Shown: positions 15,363 through 23,956 of the stretch, in pieces
Layout of the letters: every line of letters starts with the position of its first letter
How positions within the stretch are numbered: the first letter of the stretch is position 1
Source: Dasania sp051277005
GTDB taxonomy: Bacteria > Pseudomonadota > Gammaproteobacteria > Pseudomonadales > Dasaniaceae
Reading direction: 5' to 3'
Assembly (NCBI GenBank): GCA_051277005.1
Contig: JBNMPS010000014.1
Coordinates: 1-31,689, forward strand
Length of the DNA: 31,689 nucleotides
Made by a program: the position numbers and the translations under genes
Notes under the pieces: model-generated
What the model was told of the DNA's origin: nothing
The model's input: only the letters and a program-made list of their open reading frames with translations
Databases searched by the model: none

Positions 15363-18023
15363 ATGGCAAAATCATTAGTAATTGTGGAGTCTCCAGCCAA
15401 AGCTAAGACCATCAATAAATACCTTGGCAATGACTATATCGTTAAATCCAGTGTTGGTCATATCCGTGATTTACCAACCTCTGGCAGTAGCAAAAGCGAC
15501 CCAAAAGAGCGTGCCAAGCAAGCGGCTAAAACCCGTAAAATGGCGCCAAAAGCTAAGGCTGCTTATAAAAAGAAGAAGTCTAGTGACCAGCTCATTAAAC
15601 GTATGGGTATCAACCCTGATAATGACTGGGAGGCGCACTATGAGATTCTTCCTGGCAAAGAGAAAGTTGTTAACGAACTCAGGCAACTCGCTAAAGACGC
15701 TGACCACATCTATCTCGCAACCGATTTGGATCGTGAGGGAGAAGCTATTGCCTGGCATCTTCGAGAGGCCATTGGCGGCGATGAAAGCCGCTATAGCCGA
15801 GTGGTGTTTAATGAAATCACCAAAAAAGCTATTCAGGAGGCTTTTGAAAAACCCAGCGTTTTAGACATTGACCGTGTTAACGCCCAGCAAGCACGACGTT
15901 TTTTGGATCGCGTTGTTGGTTATATGGTTTCGCCATTATTGTGGGCCAAAGTGGCTAGAGGCTTATCGGCGGGAAGAGTGCAGTCAGTCGCCACTCGACT
16001 GGTAGTAGAGCGTGAGCAAGAAATTCGTGCATTTGAACCCGAAGAATACTGGCAGGTATTTGTTGATGCCGCAGCGAAAGCGCGTAATCTTCGACTTGAA
16101 CTTAAAAAACAGGGCGATAATAATTTTCGCCCTAATAGCGAAGCGCAAACCAATGCCGCTTTAGCTACGCTTAAAGGCGAAACGTTTACGGTTGCCCAGC
16201 GCAATGACAAACCAACCACCTCTAAACCAGGCGCGCCTTACATTACCTCCACACTGCAGCAGGCCGCAAGTACGCGCTTAGGCTTCGGCGTGAAGAAGAC
16301 CATGATGATGGCTCAGCGCTTGTATGAAGCAGGCTACATTACCTATATGCGTACAGATTCGACCAATTTAAGCGCTGAAGCTGTTACCAACTGCCGAGAT
16401 TTCATCACCGACAACTATGGGGCCAAATACATACCAGACGCTCCAGTCTCTTATAGCAGCAAAGAAGGTGCACAAGAAGCGCATGAAGCTATTCGCCCTT
16501 CGGATGTAAGTGTAGAAACTAAAAACCTCAAAAAAATGGAGCGCGATGCTGAGCGCCTCTATGAGTTAATCTGGCGCCAATTTGTTGCTTGTCAGATGAC
16601 AGCGGCAGAATTCACAAGTACAAGTATTGTTATTAAAGCGGGTGAGTTTGAACTGAGAACACGTGGCCGTATCTTGCGCTTTGACGGATTCTTAAAAGCC
16701 CAGCCACCCGCCGGTAAAAAAGACGACGATGTCATTCTTCCCGACGTCAAAGTCAATGATGTTTTAGACGTTAAACAGATTGATCCTAGCCAGCATTTCA
16801 CCAAACCAACAGCTCGCTTTGGTGAAGCCAGCTTGGTTAAAGAGTTAGAGAAACGCGGTATTGGTCGACCATCGACTTACGCCTCAATTATTTCAACCAT
16901 TCAAGATCGCGGTTATGTGCGCGTTGAAAATCGTCGTTTTTATTCCGAGAAAATGGGCGATGTGGTTACTGAGAGGCTGGTTGAAAGTTTTTCCGATCTT
17001 TTAGACTACAGTTTTACCGCCAACATGGAAGCGTCACTCGATAAGGTCGCCGATGGCAACACTAATTGGATCTCTTTGCTCAACAGCTTTTATAAAGAGT
17101 TTAAAGGCAAGCTTGAAACTGCCGGCAACGAAGAGGGCGGCATGCGTGAGAATGCGCCCACTGAAACCGATGTTGAATGCCCTAAATGCAGCCGTCATAT
17201 GCAGGTTCGTACGGCAAGTACTGGAGTATTTTTAGGTTGTTCCGGTTACGCCTTACCCCCTAAAGAGCGCTGTAAGAGTACGATTAATCTTGTTTCTGGT
17301 GATGAAGTTGTTAGTGTCGATGATGATGAAGAAGCTGAATCACGCTTACTCATCAACAAGCGTCGTTGCAAATTATGTAACACCGCCATGGATAGCTACC
17401 TCATAGACGAAGGGCGCAAGCTCCATGTGTGTGGTAATAATCCCGATTGTACTGGCTTTGAAGTGGAAGCTGGCACGTTCAAAATTAAAGGTTATGAAGG
17501 CCCGTTATTGGAGTGCGACAAGTGCTCAGCTGAGATGCAGCTAAAGTCTGGTCGATTCGGAAAATACTTTGGCTGCATGAGTGAAGACTGCAAAAACACC
17601 CGGAAGCTCTTAAAGAGCGGCGAAGCGGCTCCACCCAAAATGGATCCAGTACCGATGCCTGAGCTTGAGTGTGTGAAAGTTGATGATCATTACATTCTGC
17701 GTGATGGTGCTTCAGGTTTATTTTTAGCCGCGAGCAACTTCCCCAAAAATCGCGAGACTCGTGCACCGTTAGTTGAAGAGTTAATCCCTCATAGAGATGA
17801 AATTGATGTGAAATATGCTCATATCATGAAAGCACCGACCGTCGATAACGAGGGTAATAAAACGATTGTGCGCTTTAGCCGTAAAACGAAAGAGCAATAC
17901 GTGCAATCAGAAATAGAAGGCAAGGCGACGGGGTGGAAGGCGTTCTACAGTAAAGGTAAATGGAACATTGAAGAGCCGGCCGTTAAACGTAAAGCGGCTA
18001 CTAAGCCCAAAAAGAAAAAATAA
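15363..18023 (+). CDS. topA: DNA topoisomerase I (type IA)
   Basis: TopA relaxes negative supercoils by a single-strand break and passage reaction, with a covalent 5'-phosphotyrosine intermediate. The 886-aa protein has the TOPRIM domain (LVIVESPAKAKTI with Glu9; DLDREGEA with Asp121, Asp123 and Glu125), the RFLDRVVGY and LSAGRVQSVATRLVV segments, and the active-site motif GYITYMRTDSTNLS with catalytic Tyr328 next to Arg330. The C-terminal part has three four-cysteine zinc ribbons (starting CPKC, CKLC and CDKC), followed by a Lys-rich tail (KRKAATKPKKKK). The length is close to E. coli TopA (865). A promoter and AGAAGGA ribosome site precede the ATG. The DUF6586 gene starts one base after its stop, suggesting one transcript. 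Confidence 0.96.
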   Translation: MAKSLVIVESPAKAKTINKYLGNDYIVKSSVGHIRDLPTSGSSKSDPKERAKQAAKTRKMAPKAKAAYKKKKSSDQLIKRMGINPDNDWEAHYEILPGKEKVVNELRQLAKDADHIYLATDLDREGEAIAWHLREAIGGDESRYSRVVFNEITKKAIQEAFEKPSVLDIDRVNAQQARRFLDRVVGYMVSPLLWAKVARGLSAGRVQSVATRLVVEREQEIRAFEPEEYWQVFVDAAAKARNLRLELKKQGDNNFRPNSEAQTNAALATLKGETFTVAQRNDKPTTSKPGAPYITSTLQQAASTRLGFGVKKTMMMAQRLYEAGYITYMRTDSTNLSAEAVTNCRDFITDNYGAKYIPDAPVSYSSKEGAQEAHEAIRPSDVSVETKNLKKMERDAERLYELIWRQFVACQMTAAEFTSTSIVIKAGEFELRTRGRILRFDGFLKAQPPAGKKDDDVILPDVKVNDVLDVKQIDPSQHFTKPTARFGEASLVKELEKRGIGRPSTYASIISTIQDRGYVRVENRRFYSEKMGDVVTERLVESFSDLLDYSFTANMEASLDKVADGNTNWISLLNSFYKEFKGKLETAGNEEGGMRENAPTETDVECPKCSRHMQVRTASTGVFLGCSGYALPPKERCKSTINLVSGDEVVSVDDDEEAESRLLINKRRCKLCNTAMDSYLIDEGRKLHVCGNNPDCTGFEVEAGTFKIKGYEGPLLECDKCSAEMQLKSGRFGKYFGCMSEDCKNTRKLLKSGEAAPPKMDPVPMPELECVKVDDHYILRDGASGLFLAASNFPKNRETRAPLVEELIPHRDEIDVKYAHIMKAPTVDNEGNKTIVRFSRKTKEQYVQSEIEGKATGWKAFYSKGKWNIEEPAVKRKAATKPKKKK

Positions 18024-18024
18024 G

Positions 18025-18486
18025 ATGGCTGCAAGTGGCGAGGTTAATCAGCGGCTTTACTGCTGCCGCTTGCAGTTAGATTACTATCAACAACTAGTGG
18101 CTCAGGCTGATCTACCCGTTTCGGTCATTTATTGTTTAGCCGGGGAGTCTAGCCTGCACCACCTTAAAGCCTTGTATTACGCCTATCTTAAAGAGATTGC
18201 GGCTAACTATAATCAGCCACAGCTTACGCCTCAATCAGCGATAGCATTGACTGACCATATCCAAACCGCAGAGGTAGAGGAGCTAAGCTCCCTCGAAAGC
18301 ACTGATGGCAGCTGGCTGTCAGAGCTTCTTCAATGTCGACAGTCAGAGGCCGTCACAAGGCATCCAGGCGTCATTATGAGCAGTGTTGCTGCTGATACTG
18401 CCCTGGACGTTAATGTCCTTAGACTGACGCTAGATGAGCTTAAATTGTTGATATCCCGCCAGAGAGAGCTCACTCAGGAGTGGTAG
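18025..18486 (+). CDS. DUF6586 family protein, linked to topA
   Basis: This 153-aa cytosolic protein is predicted to be mostly helical. It has RLYCCRLQLDYYQQLVAQAD at the N-terminus and a Leu-rich C-terminal segment (LTLDELKLLISRQRELTQEW). It appears to be the small protein of the DUF6586 type that lies beside topA in Pseudomonas; I assign this from memory of gene order and the opening motif. The function is unknown. The ATG at 18025 is one base from the topA stop, and an in-frame extension back to 17968 overlaps topA and has no support. There is no signal peptide or membrane segment. Confidence 0.65.
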   Translation: MAASGEVNQRLYCCRLQLDYYQQLVAQADLPVSVIYCLAGESSLHHLKALYYAYLKEIAANYNQPQLTPQSAIALTDHIQTAEVEELSSLESTDGSWLSELLQCRQSEAVTRHPGVIMSSVAADTALDVNVLRLTLDELKLLISRQRELTQEW

Positions 18487-18541
18487 TATCAGCGCATGAC
18501 TGTTAGAATAGATCACATATTTGTTGTGTTAGGTTAAATCT

Positions 18542-18793
18542 GTGCCCTCGTCAGTCTTAGAAATTATCGAATTATCAAACGGTGACATCGTTTTAAAACG
18601 CGCCGATCATAAGGATGAGGCATTAGTCACTATTCGCTTTTCCGATGAAGCTAAAACCTTTATTGATGACGCGTCTATTGATGTGGCCAAGGCCATGATT
18701 CAAGCCGGTATTGAAACGGCGGCTGAAATTGCTGACGAGCGTGGTGTTGTTAAAGCAGAGATTGTCGACAGCGCCGAACATACTATTCATTAA
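18542..18793 (+). CDS. Small conserved hypothetical protein
   Basis: The 83-aa acidic product reads VLEIIELSNGDIVLKRAD, then ALVTIRFSDEAKTFI and a helical C-terminal half (DVAKAMIQAGIETAAEIADE). It resembles a small protein encoded next to the DUF6586 gene in pseudomonads; this link is from memory. The start is a GTG at 18542, chosen because the conserved part begins at once and no ATG fits. The upstream ribosome site is weak. No domain with a known function is visible. Confidence 0.65.
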   Translation: MPSSVLEIIELSNGDIVLKRADHKDEALVTIRFSDEAKTFIDDASIDVAKAMIQAGIETAAEIADERGVVKAEIVDSAEHTIH

Positions 18794-18936
18794 AACCCCT
18801 CATCTTTCACGCAATGACAACATCTCTTCTTATTCACACTAATCATTTAAAATAACAATTATGGTTGATTGACTAAGATTAATAGCGATCCTTCAACATT
18901 CTGATTACCCCTCTAGTAACGATTAGAGCTTATTCG

Positions 18937-19069
18937 GCCTAATGAGCCGGTCTATGTGCTTTTTAGGGAGAGGGCAGCGCCAAGTATTCGGTATAACCGA
19001 CGCTTGCGAGCCAGGATAGCGTGAAACCGAGCCTCGATTATCAGCCGTATTCCACAGGGCTCATTAAGC
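18937..19069. other. Structured intergenic segment with paired ends
   Basis: GCCTAATGAGCC (18937-18948) pairs with GGCTCATTAAGC (19058-19069) with one mismatch. Inside lies a hairpin TCGGT-ATA-ACCGA, near 18988-19000, and several GC-rich words. A 20-base word in it (from 18964) resembles one before topA (from 15243). It could be a small RNA, an untranslated leader or a decayed repeat; nothing identifies it further. Confidence 0.3.
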
Positions 19070-19118
19070 AGGCTTGACGTTTAATTACTTTGACTTCTGA
19101 AGCCTTAATTTTACATAC

Positions 19119-19152
19119 AAAACCCCTTTGATATCATGCAAATAGGGGTTTT
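19119..19152. terminator. Rho-independent terminator-like hairpin
   Basis: AAAACCCCT (19119-19127) and AGGGGTTTT (19144-19152) form a 9-base stem around a 16-base loop. The T run on the plus strand and A run on the other side would suit a bidirectional terminator, separating the topA group from nqr transcription. Confidence 0.6.
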
Positions 19153-19363
19153 ACATATAGCTATTTACGGCATAGATCTTTATAATTGCGCCCATTTTTA
19201 GAGGGTACACTTGGGTTTTTGGCTCTAGTGAGTGTTTAGCCTATTTTGGTCCATGCTTATGCTTGGATTGATGGGTAGTTATAAGCACTGAATAACAGCG
19301 GTCAACGCAGTGTCCTCACAGATTTTTTAAATTTAACCTCACTAGAACGAGAAGTGGCAGCCT

Positions 19364-20686
19364 ATGATTAAGATCAATCGGGGTTTGGACTTGCCAATCT
19401 CTGGTGCACCGGAGCAGGTTATTCAAGAGGGCCCTAAAACTAGGGCCGTTGCGGTAATCGGCTACGACTATGTTGGGATGAAGCCCACTATGGAAGTGCA
19501 GCAGGGTGATCGAGTCAAAACTGGCCAGGTAATCTTTACTGATAAGAAAACCGAAGGTGTTAAGTTCACAGCCTTTGCGACGGGAATAGTTTCGGCTATC
19601 AACCGTGGTGACAAGCGTGTGTTCCAATCATTGGTTATTGATATCGAAGAAGATGAGTTTGAGTCTTTCCCTAAACTAGATCCGGCCACCGTTAGCCCCG
19701 AGGATGCGGTAGCTAATCTGATTAACACTGGACTCTGGACGGCCTTTAGAACGCGTCCATACAGCCGTGTACCCGCGATTGATGTTAAGCCTAACTCCAT
19801 TTTTGTAACCGCTATAGACACTAATCCATTAGCCTGTGACCCAGCCGTTGTCATCGCTGAGCAGAAACAAGCATTTACCGATGGTTTAAATGTACTCGCC
19901 AAACTAACCGCTAAAGTGTTTGTTTGTAAGGCGCCTGGCACAGACATCCCGGCAGGTAATGCCCAAGCTGAAGAGTTTGCAGGGCCACACCCAGCTGGTT
20001 TAGTCGGCACCCATATTCATAACCTTGATCCCGTTAATGCTAACAAAACTGTTTGGCACGTTGGCTACCAAGATGTTATCGCTATCGGTAAAACCTTCAC
20101 TGAAGGTCAATTATCAACGGATCGCGTCGTTGCCTTAGCCGGCCCACAAGTTGAGCAGCCTCGTTTAGTGCGTTCACGCTTAGGTGCTGACTTGCAGCAA
20201 CTAACCGCTGGCCAAACCAAAGCTGGCGAAAATCGTATTATTAGTGGTTCGGTATTGGGCGGCCGCACTGCGGCGGCGTCAGTGTCTTACTTGGGTCGTT
20301 ACCACACCCAAATCAGCGTATTGCTTGAAGGTGATAAGCGTGAATTTATGGGGTGGATGTCACCCGGTGTTAGCAAGCACTCAAACTTAGGCATTTACAT
20401 CTCTCAGTTCATGAAGAGCAAGCTCTTCAACTTTACGACCAGCACCAATGGTAGTGAGCGTGCGATGGTGCCGGTAGGTAACTACGAGAACATAATGCCT
20501 TTAGACATTTTACCGACTCAGTTGTTGCGTTCTTTAATTGTTGGCGATACTGAAATGGCGCAAGCCCTAGGCTGTTTAGAGCTGGACGAAGAAGATCTTG
20601 CCTTGTGCAGCTATGTTTGCGCAGGTAAATATGAGTACGGCCCGATTCTTCGCTCTAACCTGAATCGCATTGAGAAGGAGGGTTAA
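19364..20686 (+). CDS. nqrA: Na+-NQR subunit A
   Basis: NqrA is the cytoplasmic quinone-associated subunit of the Na+-translocating NADH:ubiquinone oxidoreductase, which pumps sodium as electrons pass from NADH to quinone. The 440-aa protein is near the usual 446. It begins MIKINRGLDLPISGAPEQ, a hallmark of the family, then GYDYVGMKPTMEV and the biotinyl-lipoyl-like segment; the C-terminal part has PTQLLRSLIVGDTEMAQALG and CSYVCAGKYEYGPILR. It carries no covalent cofactor. It is the first gene of the nqr operon, with nqrB starting 3 bases after the stop. GAGAAGTGG lies before the ATG as the ribosome site. Confidence 0.95.
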   Translation: MIKINRGLDLPISGAPEQVIQEGPKTRAVAVIGYDYVGMKPTMEVQQGDRVKTGQVIFTDKKTEGVKFTAFATGIVSAINRGDKRVFQSLVIDIEEDEFESFPKLDPATVSPEDAVANLINTGLWTAFRTRPYSRVPAIDVKPNSIFVTAIDTNPLACDPAVVIAEQKQAFTDGLNVLAKLTAKVFVCKAPGTDIPAGNAQAEEFAGPHPAGLVGTHIHNLDPVNANKTVWHVGYQDVIAIGKTFTEGQLSTDRVVALAGPQVEQPRLVRSRLGADLQQLTAGQTKAGENRIISGSVLGGRTAAASVSYLGRYHTQISVLLEGDKREFMGWMSPGVSKHSNLGIYISQFMKSKLFNFTTSTNGSERAMVPVGNYENIMPLDILPTQLLRSLIVGDTEMAQALGCLELDEEDLALCSYVCAGKYEYGPILRSNLNRIEKEG

Positions 20687-20689
20687 CCC

Positions 20690-21895
20690 ATGGCGCTTAA
20701 AAAAATATTACACAATTTAGAACCCCACTTTGAAAAAGGCGGTAGATTCGAACAGTGGTACGCTTTATTTGAAGCAGTTGACACGTTCTTTTACTCCCCA
20801 AATTCCACGACAAAAACAACAGCTCACGTACGCGACGGCATAGACCTTAAGCGCATGATGATTACTGTTTGGTTATGTGCTTTCCCGGCTATGTTTTACG
20901 GCATGTGGAATGTGGGTTTTCAAGCCAATACTATTTTAGCGGCGAGTACCGCTATTGATGTCACTGGCGATTGGCATTATGCCTTATTAGGCATGTTTGC
21001 TGGCAACGACCCAAGCAGTATTTGGGACAATATGTGGCTAGGTGCCGTATATTTCTTACCCATTTATGCCGTTACCTTTATTGTAGGTATCTCTTGGGAA
21101 ATATTGTTCGCCATGAAGCGCGGTCATGAAATTAACGAAGGTTTCTTTGTTACTTCTATTTTGTTCGCGTTGATCTGCCCACCTTCAATTCCACTATGGC
21201 AAGTTGCTTTAGGCATCAGCTTTGGTGTTGTGATTGGTAAAGAGGTGTTTGGTGGCACGGGTAAAAACTTCTTAAACCCAGCATTAACGGGTCGTGCGTT
21301 TCTGTTCTTTGCCTACCCTGCGCAAATGTCAGGTGATGCGGTTTGGACTGCAATTGACGGCTATACCGGTGCGACGGCTTTATCGATTGCTGCTAGTGAA
21401 GGTATGGCTGCGTTACAGCAAGCTGTTTCTTGGAGCGACGCATTCCTAGGCAACCTTCAAGGCTCTATTGGTGAGACATCCACCTTGGCCATCTTAATAG
21501 GTGGCGGTATTTTGCTTTGGACGCGTATTGCTTCTTGGCGCATTGTTACGGGCGTAATGATTGGCATGGTTGCAACCTCTACCTTATTCAATTTATTAGC
21601 TGATAGCTCAAGCAACCCCATGTTTGCCATGCCTTGGGAATGGCATTTGGTATTAGGTGGTTTTGCTTTCGCCATGATGTTTATGGCAACTGACCCCGTT
21701 TCAGCTTCAATGACTGATGCAGGTAAATGGTTCTTCGGTGCGTTGATAGGCCTTATGGTCGTGCTTATTCGTGTTGTTAACCCGGCTTTCCCTGAGGGAA
21801 TGATGTTGGCGGTACTATTTGCTAACTTATTCGCTCCGTTAATTGACCACTTTGTGGTTCAGGCAAATATCAAACGGAGGCTTGCACGTGTCTAA
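20690..21895 (+). CDS. nqrB: Na+-NQR subunit B
   Basis: NqrB is a large integral membrane subunit of the sodium pump, part of the sodium path; it carries a covalently bound FMN, riboflavin and a quinone site. The 401-aa protein has about ten hydrophobic segments. The flavin-attachment motif DGYTGATALS is intact, with Thr229 as the FMN-bearing residue, and the NPALTGRAFLFFAYP segment lies before it. The length is a little below the V. cholerae subunit (about 415). Its last 8 bases overlap the start of nqrC, showing translational coupling. The flavin transferase ApbE encoded downstream would attach the FMN. Confidence 0.95.
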   Translation: MALKKILHNLEPHFEKGGRFEQWYALFEAVDTFFYSPNSTTKTTAHVRDGIDLKRMMITVWLCAFPAMFYGMWNVGFQANTILAASTAIDVTGDWHYALLGMFAGNDPSSIWDNMWLGAVYFLPIYAVTFIVGISWEILFAMKRGHEINEGFFVTSILFALICPPSIPLWQVALGISFGVVIGKEVFGGTGKNFLNPALTGRAFLFFAYPAQMSGDAVWTAIDGYTGATALSIAASEGMAALQQAVSWSDAFLGNLQGSIGETSTLAILIGGGILLWTRIASWRIVTGVMIGMVATSTLFNLLADSSSNPMFAMPWEWHLVLGGFAFAMMFMATDPVSASMTDAGKWFFGALIGLMVVLIRVVNPAFPEGMMLAVLFANLFAPLIDHFVVQANIKRRLARV

Positions 21896-22658
21896 AGAAA
21901 CGACTCAAAAAACTATTACAGTTGCATTAGTACTTTGTTTAGTTTGTTCATTAGTTGTTGCTGGCGCTGCGGTTTTGTTGAAAGACAAGCAGCAAGCTAA
22001 CAAACTAGTCGACAAACAAAGCAACATTCTTGCAGCGGCGGGTTTACTAGACCCAAGCCAAAACATTGCCGAGCAATTTGCACAAATTAAATCACGCGTT
22101 GTTGATTTAGATAAAGGTGTATTTGCTGACGATATCGATGCGGCTACGTTCAACCAGCGAGCTGCGGCTAAAGACCCATCTAGATCAATCAATTTAACGG
22201 GCGACCAAGACCAAGCTAAAATTTCACGTCGTGAAAACTACGCGCTGGTCTATCTTGTTGAAAAAGATGGCCAACTAGACAAAGTTATTTTGCCTATTCG
22301 TGGTTACGGTCTTTGGTCAACACTGCACGGTTTCTTAGCGTTAGAAAACGACGTTAACACCGTTGTTGGTTTAGGCTTCTCTGAGCACGGTGAAACACCT
22401 GGGCTTGGTGGCGAAGTTGATAACCCTAAATGGAAAGCTATCTGGCCTGGCAAGAAAGTTTATGCGGGCGACGATGTGAAAATTGCATTGATTAAGGGTA
22501 CGGTTAATCCTTCATCTAGCAATGCCGCTTACGAAATTGATGGTTTGGCAGGTGCAACCCTGACTAGCCGTGGTATCACTAATCTTGTTCAGTTTTGGCT
22601 GGGTGATTTAGGTTTTCAAAAATTCCTCACTAACTTACATGCAGGGGAGGCCGGATAA
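21888..22658 (+). CDS. nqrC: Na+-NQR subunit C
   Basis: NqrC has one membrane helix and a periplasmic domain with covalent FMN. The 256-aa product starts at a GTG inside the end of nqrB. The ribosome site CGGAGG at 21875-21880 and the family-like N-terminus (SKETTQKTITVALVLCLVCS) support this start over the in-frame ATG at 21843. The membrane helix spans about residues 10-31. The FMN motif is AGATLTS at 221-227 (Thr224), with the GHGLWS-type segment present as YGLWSTLHGF at 140-149. Its stop TAA and the nqrD ATG share one base. Confidence 0.95.
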   Translation: MSKETTQKTITVALVLCLVCSLVVAGAAVLLKDKQQANKLVDKQSNILAAAGLLDPSQNIAEQFAQIKSRVVDLDKGVFADDIDAATFNQRAAAKDPSRSINLTGDQDQAKISRRENYALVYLVEKDGQLDKVILPIRGYGLWSTLHGFLALENDVNTVVGLGFSEHGETPGLGGEVDNPKWKAIWPGKKVYAGDDVKIALIKGTVNPSSSNAAYEIDGLAGATLTSRGITNLVQFWLGDLGFQKFLTNLHAGEAG

Positions 22659-23320
22659 TGTCAAAAATTAAAGATACATTAATTGACCCCATTTTTAAGA
22701 ACAACCCCATTGCCTTACAGGTATTAGGTGTATGCTCCGCCTTGGCGGTTACTTCTAGCTTAAAAGTTACATTGGTCATGTGTTTGTCGGTAACCGTTGT
22801 TACTGGCTGCTCTAACTTCTGTATATCGCTAATTCGTAATCAGATTCCCAACAGCATCCGTATCATCGTACAGATGGTTATTATTGCCTCGTTGGTCATC
22901 GTGGTTGATCAATTGCTTAAAGCGTATGCTTATGAAATCAGCAAACAGCTTTCGGTATTTGTTGGTTTGATTATCACCAACTGTATCGTTATGGGCCGTG
23001 CAGAAGCCTTTGCAATGAAAAATCCACCTGTGCCAAGCTTCTTTGATGGTATCGGTAACGGCCTGGGTTACAGTGCCGTGTTGATTTTTGTTGCCTTCTT
23101 CCGCGAGCTATTTGGTTCGGGTAAATTGTTCGGCTTCGAAGTTCTGCCTTTGGTTAATGATGGTGGCTGGTACGTACCTAATGGTTTACTGCTGTTACCC
23201 CCCAGTGCGTTCTTCTTGATTGGTTTATTTATCTGGGCATTACGCGCCGCTAAGAAAGATCAAGTTGAAGTTCCTGAATTCACAATGGCGCCTAATACTC
23301 GTGCCCAGGAGAATGTGTAA
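22658..23320 (+). CDS. nqrD: Na+-NQR subunit D
   Basis: NqrD is a polytopic membrane subunit with six helices. Together with NqrE it holds an intramembrane iron-sulfur centre. In the 220-aa protein the cysteines that fit this role are Cys26 (LGVCSALAVT) and Cys109 (TNCIVMGRAEAFAM). The conserved NPPVPSFFDGIGNGLGYS follows. It starts on the last base of nqrC and ends directly before nqrE. It resembles RnfE/RsxE of the related Rnf complex, but the flanking genes settle the assignment to Nqr. Confidence 0.95.
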   Translation: MSKIKDTLIDPIFKNNPIALQVLGVCSALAVTSSLKVTLVMCLSVTVVTGCSNFCISLIRNQIPNSIRIIVQMVIIASLVIVVDQLLKAYAYEISKQLSVFVGLIITNCIVMGRAEAFAMKNPPVPSFFDGIGNGLGYSAVLIFVAFFRELFGSGKLFGFEVLPLVNDGGWYVPNGLLLLPPSAFFLIGLFIWALRAAKKDQVEVPEFTMAPNTRAQENV

Positions 23321-23935
23321 ATGGAACATTATCTAAGTTTATTCGTACGTTCTATTTTTATCGATAACATGGCACTGAGCTTCTTCCTCGGCATGTGCAC
23401 CTTGTTGGCATTATCGAAAAAAATGCAAGCAGCGATTGGTTTGGGAATAGCGGTAATTGTGGTACTAACTATCACTGTTCCGGTTAACTACTTGATCTAC
23501 ACCTACTTGCTTAAAGAAGGTGCTCTGGTTTGGTTGAGTCCTGGTTTTGCCACAGTTAACCTAAGCTTTTTGGGGTTGTTGAGCTACATCGGTGTTATCG
23601 CCGCATTGGTTCAGATTCTCGAAATGTTTTTGGACAAATTCGTACCGGCTTTATACAACGCACTTGGCGTTTTCTTGCCATTGATTACAGTAAACTGCGC
23701 CATCATGGGTGCGTCACTGTTCATGGTAGAGCGTGATTACGACCTAGGTGAGTCTGTTGTGTTTGGTTTGGGGTCGGGTATCGGTTGGGCTTTAGCTATT
23801 ATTTTACTGGCAGGTATTCGCGAAAAAATGAAATACAGCGATGTACCTGAAGGTTTGCAAGGCTTAGGCATTACATTTATTACCGTTGGTTTGATGTCGT
23901 TAGGCTTCATGTCATTCGGTGGTATCGATCTTTAA
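23321..23935 (+). CDS. nqrE: Na+-NQR subunit E
   Basis: NqrE is the inverted paralogue partner of NqrD in the membrane. The 204-aa protein has Cys26 (GMCTLLALSKKM) and Cys126 (VNCAIMGASLFM), the expected ligands of the shared iron-sulfur centre, plus six hydrophobic segments and the conserved GSGIGWALAIILLAGIREKM. The length is near the usual 198. It starts immediately after the nqrD stop, and nqrF follows after 21 bases with GAGGAA as the ribosome site. The assignment over RnfA is given by context and the EHYLSLFVRSIFIDNMAL start. Confidence 0.95.
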   Translation: MEHYLSLFVRSIFIDNMALSFFLGMCTLLALSKKMQAAIGLGIAVIVVLTITVPVNYLIYTYLLKEGALVWLSPGFATVNLSFLGLLSYIGVIAALVQILEMFLDKFVPALYNALGVFLPLITVNCAIMGASLFMVERDYDLGESVVFGLGSGIGWALAIILLAGIREKMKYSDVPEGLQGLGITFITVGLMSLGFMSFGGIDL

Positions 23936-23956
23936 CCGAGAATATAGAGGAATATT

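Larger units (their letters stand above)
18794..19363. other. 570-base gene-free gap before nqrA
   Basis: I see no convincing coding region. The gap holds a stretch bounded by a long-range inverted repeat (18937-19069), a terminator-like hairpin (19119-19152) and a TATAAT at 19181-19186 without a good -35. The nqr promoter is expected in the last 200 bases. In Pseudomonas, from memory, genes such as lexA and mfd lie between this small gene and nqrA; they are absent here. Confidence 0.6.

Noticed and set aside
15382..15864. 160-codon plus-strand frame inside topA
   Set aside because: It overlaps the conserved TOPRIM coding sequence in another frame and has no family features.
19468..20010. 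180-codon minus-strand frame inside nqrA
   Set aside because: Shadow of a conserved gene; composition is typical of an antisense frame.
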